A stretch of 64,000 bases of DNA. Source: LMUY01 sp965199005 (GTDB lineage Bacteria; Pseudomonadota; Alphaproteobacteria; Acetobacterales; Acetobacteraceae). The stretch spans positions 62,001 through 126,000 of the forward strand of contig CBDAQK010000006.1 in assembly GCA_965199005.1 (NCBI GenBank), given 5' to 3'. The translations under genes were made by a program, and so were the position numbers. The stretch's first letter is position 1, and each line of letters opens with the position of its first letter. This document shows, one piece after another, positions 28,891 to 36,367 of this stretch. A model generated the notes under the pieces. The model was not told where the DNA came from. It searched no databases and saw nothing but the letters and a program-made list of their open reading frames with translations.

Positions 28891-28920
28891 CGCATATTGC
28901 AGATATATCTGAAATGTGCG
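28891..28920. promoter_or_regulatory. 30-bp palindromic operator inside the TRAP/CoA module
   Basis: Symmetric at 26 of 30 positions: outer arms CGCA / TGCG, perfect 12-bp core CAGATATATCTG at 28900-28911. It lies in the 149-base gap before the enoyl-CoA hydratase gene, about 70 bases from the start codon. The core plus right flank matches the site at the gntR promoter (24352-24370). This makes it the best candidate binding site of the GntR/FCD regulator, giving the distal half of the module its own controlled promoter. Confidence 0.65.
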
Positions 28921-28982
28921 AGAATCGCGCCGCCGGGTAGCTGAACGCCATCCTGGTCAATGAACGAGGGAGGAAAAACTTC

Positions 28983-29720
28983 ATGGTGTCCACACTCCGG
29001 GCACGCCGGGAAGGCGCCACCGCCATCCTCGAAATCAACCGCCCCGACGATCAGAACCGGATCGATATGGCCACGATGGACGCGATGATTGCCGAAGTCG
29101 GCGCCATCGATCGCGACCTGTCGGTGCGCACGATCGTGCTGACCGGGCACGGCGACACCTTTTGCTGCGGCGGCCGCATTGGCGGCTACCCGGCTGGAAC
29201 GCTCATCGACCAGCTCGACTACGCCCGTTCGTTCACCGTGCTTCAGGAGCGCCTCGGGCGAGCCCGCACCCCGATCGTGGCTGCGGTCAACGGAACCTGC
29301 GTGGCCGGTGGCATGAGCCTGCTGGAATCCGCCGACCTGGCCATTGCCGCCGAGACGGCTGAGTTCGGCTATCCTGAAATCGAGAATGGTCTGTTCCCCA
29401 TGCTGGCAATGGCCGTCGCACGACGCGGACTGCCGCCCAAGGTTGCATTCGATCTCTACTACTCCGGCCGCCGGATGCCGGCCGCGGAAGCCCTGCAGCT
29501 TAACCTCGTCAACGCTGTCGTCCCCGCTGCCGATCTCTGGACCGCCGTGCGGCATCGGGTGGCCGCGCTCGAAACTCGCAGCGGTGACGCTATGATGGTC
29601 GGCCGCCAGGCATTCTACGCCATGGGCGGCATGACCACGGCGTCCGCTCTTGAATACGCTCAGGCAGCCCTGGTGGTCTCCACCCGTGCCGCTACCGAAG
29701 CCCGGTCGCGCGGCCAATAA
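28983..29720 (+). CDS. Enoyl-CoA hydratase/isomerase family protein, one catalytic Glu replaced
   Basis: A 245-residue crotonase-fold protein. The oxyanion-hole regions are GDTFCCGGRIGG and NGTCVAGGMSLLESADLA; EFGYPEIENGLFP follows. Alignment to the rat mitochondrial hydratase places Ser112 at the Glu144 position and Glu132 at the Glu164 position (same 20-residue spacing). Only one of the two hydratase glutamates is therefore kept, as in crotonase-fold isomerases, decarboxylases and hydrolases. GGGAGGA precedes the ATG. It probably acts on the CoA ester made by the CaiB-type enzyme, but simple syn-hydration is doubtful. Confidence 0.88.
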   Translation: MVSTLRARREGATAILEINRPDDQNRIDMATMDAMIAEVGAIDRDLSVRTIVLTGHGDTFCCGGRIGGYPAGTLIDQLDYARSFTVLQERLGRARTPIVAAVNGTCVAGGMSLLESADLAIAAETAEFGYPEIENGLFPMLAMAVARRGLPPKVAFDLYYSGRRMPAAEALQLNLVNAVVPAADLWTAVRHRVAALETRSGDAMMVGRQAFYAMGGMTTASALEYAQAALVVSTRAATEARSRGQ

Positions 29721-29755
29721 CGCTCCGCCGATCCGCCCGACCCGAGGTGCAGATC

Positions 29756-31636
29756 ATGCAATTAGCAACTGACGTCAATCCGATACTGGTTCGGCCATGC
29801 GGCTTGGCCGCCTCGGTGACCCTTCAACTTGGCAGAGTTGTCGACATCGCAGCCGCCGCCCTGGTCGGCGTCGAGATCATCATCCTGTTCGTCGGCGTCG
29901 TGGCCCGATTCGGCTTCGACGCACCACTCATATGGTCCGACGAGTTGGCTTCGATCCTGTTCCTATGGCTAGCCATGCTCGGCGCCGTTGTAGCCTATCG
30001 CCGGCTTGAGCACATGCGGATGGGCGCGCTGGTCGATCGCTCCAAACGCCTCAAGCCAGTTGCCGAATGGCTCGCGTTGGCGGCAAGCCTCACTTTGCTG
30101 GGTTTGCTGATCTATCCGGCGTTTGGCTACGCAATGGGCGAGGCCGCCATCACGACGCCGGGGCTCGGCATTTCCAATCTCTGGCGTGCCGCTGCCCTGC
30201 CTGCCGGTCTCGGCCTGATGCTCGCCTTTGGATTGCTCCGCATGACCTGGTCCGGCCGGCTCGCTGATGTCGCGCTGGCTTTCGGCATTGTCGTCCTGGT
30301 GTCGTGCGGCTTTTTCTTCGCCAAGCCGTTGCTGGTCGCGATGGGCAACTACAAGCTGATCGTCTTCTTCGTTCTCTTGGTAGGCGCTGCCGTGCTCTCC
30401 GGCATCCCGATCGCCTTCGCCTTCGGGCTCGGCACGTTCTCCTACCTGGCGCTCACCACTCATACGCCGCTCACAGTCGTGGTGAGCCGGATGGACGAGG
30501 GCATGTCTCACCTCATCCTCCTGGCGGTGCCGCTGTTCATCTTCCTCGGCCTGATCATCGAAATCACGGGCATGGCTAGGGCCATGGTCAACTTCCTTGC
30601 CAGCCTGCTCGGCCATGTGCGTGGCGGGCTGCAATACGTTCTGGTGGCGGCCATGTACCTGGTTTCCGGCATCTCCGGGGCCAAAGCCGCCGACATGGCC
30701 GCTGTCGCGCCGGTGCTGTTCCCGGAAATGAAGCGCCGCGGCGCGGAGGAGGGGGACCTTATCGCGCTGCTCTCCGCGACCGGAGCGCAAACGGAGACGA
30801 TCCCGCCGAGCCTGGTGCTGATCACCATTGGTTCTGTCACGGGGGTGTCAATCTCGGCCCTGTTCACGGGTGGGCTGCTACCCGGCCTGGTGCTAGCGGT
30901 CATGCTCTGCGGCATGGTGCGTTGGCGCTATCGCAAGGAGTGCCTGGCCGGGGTGCAGCGAGCGCCTCTCCGGCAGATCGCCTCGGCACTCCTGGTGGCG
31001 CTTCCTGCGCTGGTGCTTCCGTTCGTGATCCGCGCCGCAGTGGTTGGGGGTGTCACCACCGCCACCGAGGTCTCCACCATTGGCATTGCCTACGTGCTGC
31101 TCTATGGGCTCGCCGCCACCCTGCTGTTTCGCCAACAAGTCGACTGGGGGCGCCTGGGGCCGGCCCTGGTGGACACGGCGTGTCTGTCGGGCGCGGTGCT
31201 GCTGATCATCGGCACCGCGACTGCGATGGCCTGGGCGCTGACGCAATCTGGCTTCTCCCGCCAGATTGCCGCCACCATGACCGGTTTGCCGGGCGGGTCA
31301 GCCATGTTCATGGCCGCCTCGATCGTGACTTTCATCGTGCTGGGCTCCGTGTTGGAGGGCATCCCGGCCATCGTGCTGTTCGGGCCGCTGCTGTTCCCGG
31401 TGGCCAAGCTCGTCGGCATCCACGAAGTACATTATGCCATCGTCGTCATCCTCTCGATGGGCATCGGCCTGTTCATGCCGCCGTTCGGGGTGGGCTACTA
31501 CTCGGCCTGCGCGATCAGCCGGGTCGACCCGGCAAAAGGCATCCGGCCCATTCTGCCCTACATGGCCGTGCTGTTCGCTGGAACCGTGCTGATCGCGGCC
31601 GTTCCCTGGATCTCAACCGGCTTCCTGCGGAACTGA
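29756..31636 (+). CDS. TRAP transporter fused membrane subunits (DctQ-DctM)
   Basis: About 626 residues. The first ~160 form a four-helix DctQ part (LASILFLWLAMLGAVVAYRRLEHM is its signature, quoted in part); the rest is a DctM large subunit with GIPIAFAFGLGTFSYL, LTGIALPLFI-like LLAVPLFIFLGLIIE, KAADMAAVAPVLFPEM and a C-terminal GLFMPPFGVGYY. It couples substrate entry to a sodium or proton gradient together with the DctP-like receptor at 25167. I prefer the ATG at 29756; a GTG at 29747 is in frame. Four genes lie between receptor and permease, an arrangement that ties the transporter to the enzymes. Confidence 0.93.
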   Translation: MQLATDVNPILVRPCGLAASVTLQLGRVVDIAAAALVGVEIIILFVGVVARFGFDAPLIWSDELASILFLWLAMLGAVVAYRRLEHMRMGALVDRSKRLKPVAEWLALAASLTLLGLLIYPAFGYAMGEAAITTPGLGISNLWRAAALPAGLGLMLAFGLLRMTWSGRLADVALAFGIVVLVSCGFFFAKPLLVAMGNYKLIVFFVLLVGAAVLSGIPIAFAFGLGTFSYLALTTHTPLTVVVSRMDEGMSHLILLAVPLFIFLGLIIEITGMARAMVNFLASLLGHVRGGLQYVLVAAMYLVSGISGAKAADMAAVAPVLFPEMKRRGAEEGDLIALLSATGAQTETIPPSLVLITIGSVTGVSISALFTGGLLPGLVLAVMLCGMVRWRYRKECLAGVQRAPLRQIASALLVALPALVLPFVIRAAVVGGVTTATEVSTIGIAYVLLYGLAATLLFRQQVDWGRLGPALVDTACLSGAVLLIIGTATAMAWALTQSGFSRQIAATMTGLPGGSAMFMAASIVTFIVLGSVLEGIPAIVLFGPLLFPVAKLVGIHEVHYAIVVILSMGIGLFMPPFGVGYYSACAISRVDPAKGIRPILPYMAVLFAGTVLIAAVPWISTGFLRN

Positions 31637-31649
31637 GGGAGTAAGAACC

Positions 31650-32570
31650 ATGTCGGACACGGTGTTGGTGTGCGAGGTCGGCCCGCGCGACGGGCTGCAG
31701 ATGGCGAAAGGTGTCATGCCAACCGTCATCAAGCTGCGCTGGATCGAGGCGATGGTGCAGGCGGGTGTCGCCCACATGGAGGTCGGTAGCTTCGTGCCTG
31801 CGAAGCTGATCCCGCAGATGGCGGACACGGAGGCGGTCGTTCGTCATACGACAACCCTCCCGAGGCTTCAGACAATCGTGCTGGTACCGAATCAGAAAGG
31901 GGCTGAGCGCGCGTATGCCGCCGGCGCACGCAACCTGGTCATCCCGGTTTCGGTCAGCGACACGCACAGCCGTTCCAACACCGGTAAGGACACCGCGGAA
32001 CAAGTGGCCGAGGTGTCTCGGCTGGTGGAGTGGCTGCGGGCACAGGCGCACCCCGTCCATGTCGAGGCGGCGTGCGCCACGGCCTTCGGTTGTTCCTTTG
32101 AGGGCGTCGTGCCTGAGTGCCGGGTGATCGAGACAACGGCCGCACTGCTGAAGGCCGGCGCGGATACCGTGAGCCTGGCCGACACCGTAGGCTATGCGTC
32201 GCCTCATCAAATCCGCAGTCTCGTCCGCGGCACCCGGGCAGTCGCCGGGGTTGCTTTCCAGAAGCTCCATCTGCACGACACCATGGGTCTGGGCCTGGCC
32301 AACGTCCTCGCGGGCCTCGACGCGGGGGTGCGAAACTTCGACTCCTCGCTCGCCGGGCTTGGCGGGTGCCCCTTTGCGCCCGGTGCGTCGGGCAACATCG
32401 TCACCGAAGATTTGGTGTTCCTGCTGGAAAGCATGGGGCTGCGCACGGGCATCGACCTTGACGCACTGATCCGCACGCGCGCGATCCTGCACGAAGGGCT
32501 GCCTGGCGAACCCTTGCACGGCAACGTCGAGCGTGCAGGCATCCCCAAAACATTCAGGCTGGCTGCTTGA
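31650..32570 (+). CDS. HMG-CoA-lyase-like enzyme (HMGL/DRE-TIM family)
   Basis: A 306-residue TIM-barrel lyase. Diagnostic residues: EVGPRDGLQ near the N-terminus (catalytic Arg-Asp), HLHDTMGLGLAN (metal-binding His-x-His plus Asp), and GGCPFAPGASGN with the active-site loop Cys. This is the hydroxymethylglutaryl-CoA lyase pattern: retro-Claisen cleavage of a 3-hydroxy-3-carboxyl-type acyl-CoA to a ketone or keto acid and acetyl-CoA or a homologue. In this module it is the likely C-C-cleaving step after CoA transfer. GAGGGAG precedes the ATG. Leucine degradation seems unlikely because no 3-methylcrotonyl-CoA carboxylase is nearby. Confidence 0.9.
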   Translation: MSDTVLVCEVGPRDGLQMAKGVMPTVIKLRWIEAMVQAGVAHMEVGSFVPAKLIPQMADTEAVVRHTTTLPRLQTIVLVPNQKGAERAYAAGARNLVIPVSVSDTHSRSNTGKDTAEQVAEVSRLVEWLRAQAHPVHVEAACATAFGCSFEGVVPECRVIETTAALLKAGADTVSLADTVGYASPHQIRSLVRGTRAVAGVAFQKLHLHDTMGLGLANVLAGLDAGVRNFDSSLAGLGGCPFAPGASGNIVTEDLVFLLESMGLRTGIDLDALIRTRAILHEGLPGEPLHGNVERAGIPKTFRLAA

Positions 32571-32593
32571 AACCCGCATAGGAGACACTGGCG

Positions 32594-33352
32594 ATGGACC
32601 TCAAACTTGCCGATCGGTGGTGCCTCGTCACTGGCGCCAGCTCCGGTATTGGCCGGGCAACCGCCCTCCTGCTCGCCATGGAGGGCGCCCGGGTCGTCGC
32701 GACGGCGCGCAGCCTCGATGCCTTGAAAACGCTGCCCGGTGAGATCCAAGCGGCCGGCGGCGCGGCGCCTATCTTGCTGGCGGCCGATCTGGCCAGGGAG
32801 GGGGCGGCAGAACAGCTGACCGCGCAGGTGCTCGCGCAGGCCGGGCAGGTCGACGTTTTGGTCAACAACGCCGGCGGCTCGCGCCCGATGACCAGGCCAG
32901 ACGATCCCGCCGTTTGGGACGAGGCGTTCCGGTTGAACTTCCAGGCCCCCCGCAGGCTCGGCGAGATGCTGATCCCGCCGATGCTGGAGCGGCGATGGGG
33001 GCGCATCATCAACGTCACGGGCGCGATTGTTGGCAAGGCTGTCAATGCCGCCGCTCCGGCGAAGGCCGCGCTCGAAAGCTGGTCCAAGGCTGCCTCCGGC
33101 ACATACGCGGCGAGCGGCGTCACGGTAAACTGCGTGGCGCCGGGCCGGCTCAACACGGTCCAGATCCTGCTGCGCCTTCACCCAACCGAGGAGTCGCGCC
33201 AGGATTTCATCAGCCGCAACATTCCGGCCGGGCGCTTCGGCGAGCCGCAGGAGGCCGCCGCGCTGATCGCGTTCCTCGCGTCCGACAGCGCGGGGTATAT
33301 CACCGGAACAACCATACCCGTTGATGGAGGCGCCCTCCGCTTCGCCTTCTGA
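32594..33352 (+). CDS. SDR-fold oxidoreductase homologue lacking catalytic Ser and Tyr
   Basis: A 252-residue SDR with cofactor loop TGASSGIG (13-20) and NNAGG (91-95). The catalytic Tyr is Ala153 (NAAAPAK, Lys157 kept) and the usual SS before it is VTG. It aligns without gaps over the first 160 residues to the protein encoded at 14151, including GGSRP, RRWGRVI/RRWGRII and a shared C-terminal IPVDGG. Both therefore belong to one divergent SDR subgroup. It is in the TRAP/CoA module between the lyase and cupin genes. Dehydrogenase activity is doubtful. Confidence 0.8.
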   Translation: MDLKLADRWCLVTGASSGIGRATALLLAMEGARVVATARSLDALKTLPGEIQAAGGAAPILLAADLAREGAAEQLTAQVLAQAGQVDVLVNNAGGSRPMTRPDDPAVWDEAFRLNFQAPRRLGEMLIPPMLERRWGRIINVTGAIVGKAVNAAAPAKAALESWSKAASGTYAASGVTVNCVAPGRLNTVQILLRLHPTEESRQDFISRNIPAGRFGEPQEAAALIAFLASDSAGYITGTTIPVDGGALRFAF

Positions 33353-33387
33353 TGCGGTCCGACCCTCCAACGCAGAAAGCAGCAACG

Positions 33388-33783
33388 ATGCCGGTACACC
33401 GTCTCACGATCGAAAATGCGCCTGTCTTACACCACCCCGGCAAACAGTCGGCGCAGATCATTTGGCCCGAAAACTCGCCGGACGCGCACGTCACCATGAC
33501 GCGGGTCACAATGCAGCCCGGCGCAATCTCAACTCGGCACAGTCACGCCATCTCCGAACAGACATGGGTCGTCGAATCGGGACACGCGACGTTGCTGCTT
33601 GCCGACGACCGTAGCGAGGAACTCAGGACCGGAGATGTCATTCGGACGCCTGCCGGCACTATCCACGGCGTCGAGAATACCGGCAACGAGCCATTCGTCT
33701 ATCTGACAGTCACGTCCCCGCCTGAAGACATGACGAAGTTCTACGTCGGCCGCAGGGACTCGGGCGATCTGGATAAGGAATGA
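33388..33783 (+). CDS. Small cupin protein
   Basis: A 131-residue single-domain cupin. Motif one is RHSHAISEQTWVVESGHATLLL (His-x-His then Glu), motif two PAGTIHGVENTG, giving a 3-His/1-Glu metal site. Small cupins of this kind are isomerases, dioxygenases or sugar-acid binding proteins. The start could also be the ATG at 33352 that overlaps the SDR stop; I chose 33388 from the cupin domain start, but no strong ribosome-binding site decides. It is followed after three bases by the Hyi-like gene. Confidence 0.78.
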   Translation: MPVHRLTIENAPVLHHPGKQSAQIIWPENSPDAHVTMTRVTMQPGAISTRHSHAISEQTWVVESGHATLLLADDRSEELRTGDVIRTPAGTIHGVENTGNEPFVYLTVTSPPEDMTKFYVGRRDSGDLDKE

Positions 33784-33786
33784 CCA

Positions 33787-34680
33787 ATGCCGCGTTTTGC
33801 CGTCAATGTGTCGATTATGTTCAATGAACATCCCTTTCTCGAGCGGTTTGAAACGGCGAAGGCTGCCGGCTTCGATGCGGTCGAGTGCTGGTTTCCCGCC
33901 GAGCACGGCAAGCGCGAGATCGCCCGCCGGCTCGCCGACCACGGGCTTGAGATGGTGGTGATCAACACCGCCCACGGCAGCGCCGACGAGTGGGGGTTGG
34001 CGGCGATACCGGGCCGGGAACAGGCATTCCGGAAGTCCATCGACGAGGCCCTGGAGCATGCGGCCGCGTTCGGCAATTGCGCGATCCACGTCATGGCAGG
34101 GCTGGCCGGCACCGTACCGCGGGAGGCGGCGCTACGCACCTATATGATGAACCTTGAACACGCATTGCGGCGTGCGGAGGGCACCGGCATCCAGCTCCTG
34201 ATCGAGCCTCTGAACAGTCATAACCGTCCAGGATACCTGCTGCACTCCGCCGACCAGGCAGCATACATCATTGAGCAGGCCGGCTTCGAGAACCTCCGCA
34301 TGATGTTCGACTGCTACCATGTGGAGATGGAGGACGGCGCCGTCCTCGACGTCATGCGGCGTGTTTGGCCGAAAATCGGCCACATCCAATTCGCCGGCGT
34401 GCCGGCGCGAGGCGTCCCGACCGAGGGGCGCGTGGATTTCCGCGCTGTATTTCAGGAAATCGACCGCCTCGGCTGGAAGGGCTGGGTGGGTGCGGAATAC
34501 TTACCGGCTGGGCCCACAGCCGAAAGTTTCGAATGGCTCAAGGGTCCCTTGCAGCCGGAAACCAGTTTCCGTGAAACCCCGGTGGTATCCGGTGCGGCAG
34601 CCGGATGGTGGCCACCGGAGCGGCTTCGAAATCTTGTGCGTCGAGGATCACCAGGTCGGTGGTCTCGTCCGCCGAATTAA
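33787..34680 (+). CDS. Hydroxypyruvate isomerase/OtnI-like TIM-barrel protein with C-terminal extension
   Basis: A 297-residue protein. The first ~258 residues match the Hyi/OtnI xylose-isomerase-like barrel: LERFETAKAAGFDAVECWFP, metal ligands in LIEPLNSHNRPGY (Glu), MFDCYHVEM (Asp, His) and the last Glu in VGAEYLPAG. Relatives isomerise hydroxypyruvate or 2-oxo-tetronate. After about residue 258, where the family normally ends (WLKGPLQ), a low-complexity tail runs on for ~40 codons and lies opposite the 3' end of the carotenoid oxygenase gene. The tail is probably read-through after loss of an ancestral stop. Last gene of the TRAP/CoA module. Confidence 0.85.
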   Translation: MPRFAVNVSIMFNEHPFLERFETAKAAGFDAVECWFPAEHGKREIARRLADHGLEMVVINTAHGSADEWGLAAIPGREQAFRKSIDEALEHAAAFGNCAIHVMAGLAGTVPREAALRTYMMNLEHALRRAEGTGIQLLIEPLNSHNRPGYLLHSADQAAYIIEQAGFENLRMMFDCYHVEMEDGAVLDVMRRVWPKIGHIQFAGVPARGVPTEGRVDFRAVFQEIDRLGWKGWVGAEYLPAGPTAESFEWLKGPLQPETSFRETPVVSGAAAGWWPPERLRNLVRRGSPGRWSRPPN

Positions 34681-35977
34681 TGACGAAGCCGAGGAGCCAA
34701 CCTTGGTCCTCATCGGCGTCGGCGGCCGCCGGAACGAACGCGAACTCGCCGGGTAGATGGGTATCGCCAAATTCGTGCACAAGGCGGCGCCCTGTTTGCA
34801 GATCATGCTTGTACAGCCGCGTGGCGCCAACCAGTTGCGGGTTGCCGTCCGGAGGAACGCAGACCGTGTAAGCGTAGCGGTAGCTCTGGCCGAAGCGGCG
34901 TTCGTCGGTGCGGGGAAACTCTTGTGGCGTGGGGTCGATCACACGGCGGCCCACGCGGCGTGTCACGGGATCCACCGTCCAGCGTTCAAACCTGCCCAAT
35001 GCGTCCAGGCCGCTCGCCGCTGAGGCGAACATCGTGGCATAGGCGATGACGTCCAGGACAACCTGGCCATCGCTGCCGTCGAACGCATTTGCGACGTGGA
35101 AGACGAAGCACGGATCGAGGTCACACCAGATGATATCGGCTTGTTCACCGCCACGCGGCAGTAGGCCCAGCCGGCCTTGGTGCGCCGGGTTCCAGCGGAA
35201 TGGAAACAGATGGCCGCCGAGCACGGCACGCATGGAGAAGGTGACCGGTAGGTCGAGCACAATGGCGAACCGCACGGTGATGGCGCAATCGTGGATGCAG
35301 GGGCCATGCTGCACGGCGATGGGCACGTCGCGCACTACCTTGCCCGCGGCCGACACGACGACGTAGCGGACCGTATCCCAGACGCTGCCGTCATACGCGA
35401 CGGCATGGTACTCGCCCGTGACTGGATCCCGGTGCGGGTGGCCAGAAAACGAGCCGGCAAGAGTGCCGTCGAACGGATTGTAGCGCTGCTCATCCAACGC
35501 CTCGGAGAGCTCGACGGGATAGCTGCCCGCCTCCACCAGGGCGAAGGCGCGGCCGCCAATGTCAGCCACGTTAGTGTTCACGGTGTCGTTGCGGCCTCTG
35601 CGGGGGCCGGGCGCGGGGGCACGGCCAAGCGCCGCTGCTGCCAGGCGAGAACCAATCCAGCGGTTGCGATACCACTCTACCCTCCCGTCGCGGATGGCGA
35701 TTCCGTGCACCATCCCATCGCCGAGGAACCAGTGATGCCCCGCGAGATCAGGGCTGACCGGGTTCGCGCCCATCTTGAGATATCGGCCATTCAACCCCTT
35801 AGGGATCGACCCGGTGATGTAGAGATGGTCAAGCGTCAGTTCGGCTTGCATTGGGGTATGGATTCCGGCCAGGTAGGCGGATCCGGTCTGCGGGAGCCGC
35901 TTCCGGTTCCAGCTCGCGATCAGCTCGACCGCACGCTCCGCGATGGTGCGAATGACCCTTCCCGCAGGGTTTGGCAT
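34538..35977 (-). CDS. Carotenoid/stilbene cleavage oxygenase (RPE65 family)
   Basis: A 479-residue iron dioxygenase with the seven-bladed propeller family's four iron His: SGHPHRDPV, GPCIHDCAIT, CFVFHVANAFD and the C-terminal GFHGNWFP. It would split a double bond in a carotenoid, apocarotenoid or stilbene-like phenylpropanoid. GAGGAG ahead of the ATG at 35977 decides the start over an upstream ATG at 36028. The last 143 bases overlap the convergent Hyi-like gene; the oxygenase C-terminus is the conserved one, so the overlap comes from the other gene. No carotenoid biosynthesis genes are near. Confidence 0.9.
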   Translation of the reverse strand: MPNPAGRVIRTIAERAVELIASWNRKRLPQTGSAYLAGIHTPMQAELTLDHLYITGSIPKGLNGRYLKMGANPVSPDLAGHHWFLGDGMVHGIAIRDGRVEWYRNRWIGSRLAAAALGRAPAPGPRRGRNDTVNTNVADIGGRAFALVEAGSYPVELSEALDEQRYNPFDGTLAGSFSGHPHRDPVTGEYHAVAYDGSVWDTVRYVVVSAAGKVVRDVPIAVQHGPCIHDCAITVRFAIVLDLPVTFSMRAVLGGHLFPFRWNPAHQGRLGLLPRGGEQADIIWCDLDPCFVFHVANAFDGSDGQVVLDVIAYATMFASAASGLDALGRFERWTVDPVTRRVGRRVIDPTPQEFPRTDERRFGQSYRYAYTVCVPPDGNPQLVGATRLYKHDLQTGRRLVHEFGDTHLPGEFAFVPAAADADEDQGWLLGFVINSADETTDLVILDAQDFEAAPVATIRLPHRIPPGFHGNWFPAARDP

Positions 35978-36367
35978 GGATGTAGCTCCTCGAAGTTTTC
36001 GGGCGCGCCACACTGTGGACGCATCCAAACGGGATCGGTGCGTTCAGCAAACCAGCGCTGACCAGGGTGGACCATCCGCGGCCGGCTCGCCACCACCGCG
36101 GTGCTGGACAGCTTGATGGGATTGCGAGGGGCGCCGAACAGCAGGTGCTGCCGGTCGGGCTCATCGTGCGGCAATCCTGCGGGGCGCGGGTTGGACGTTA
36201 AACCAGGACGACAAGCAACAAGCAAGACGCGAAATCCGGCTTGCCGGACAAAAAAGTATCATTGCTGCGCTGCAAACTGCGTAGCGCCGGGGGTCAAGGC
36301 GACCTAGGCTTCAACATGCGGTAAGAGGCCAGCACAAGAATGCCGGCTAGACCGGGTTGGGAGGACC
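35978..36367. other. 390-base gap between carotenoid oxygenase and AraC genes, partly coding-like
   Basis: The gap should hold the divergent promoters of the oxygenase gene and the AraC gene. On the minus strand a frame from a TTG at 36225 to 35920 has codon use like its neighbours (mostly G/C in third position) and encodes RNPIKLSSTAVVASRPRM and RWFAERTDPVWMRPQCGAP, then runs 58 bases into the oxygenase gene. I recognise no family. It may be a small gene or a decayed remnant. No clear hairpin or repeat was seen. Confidence 0.3.
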
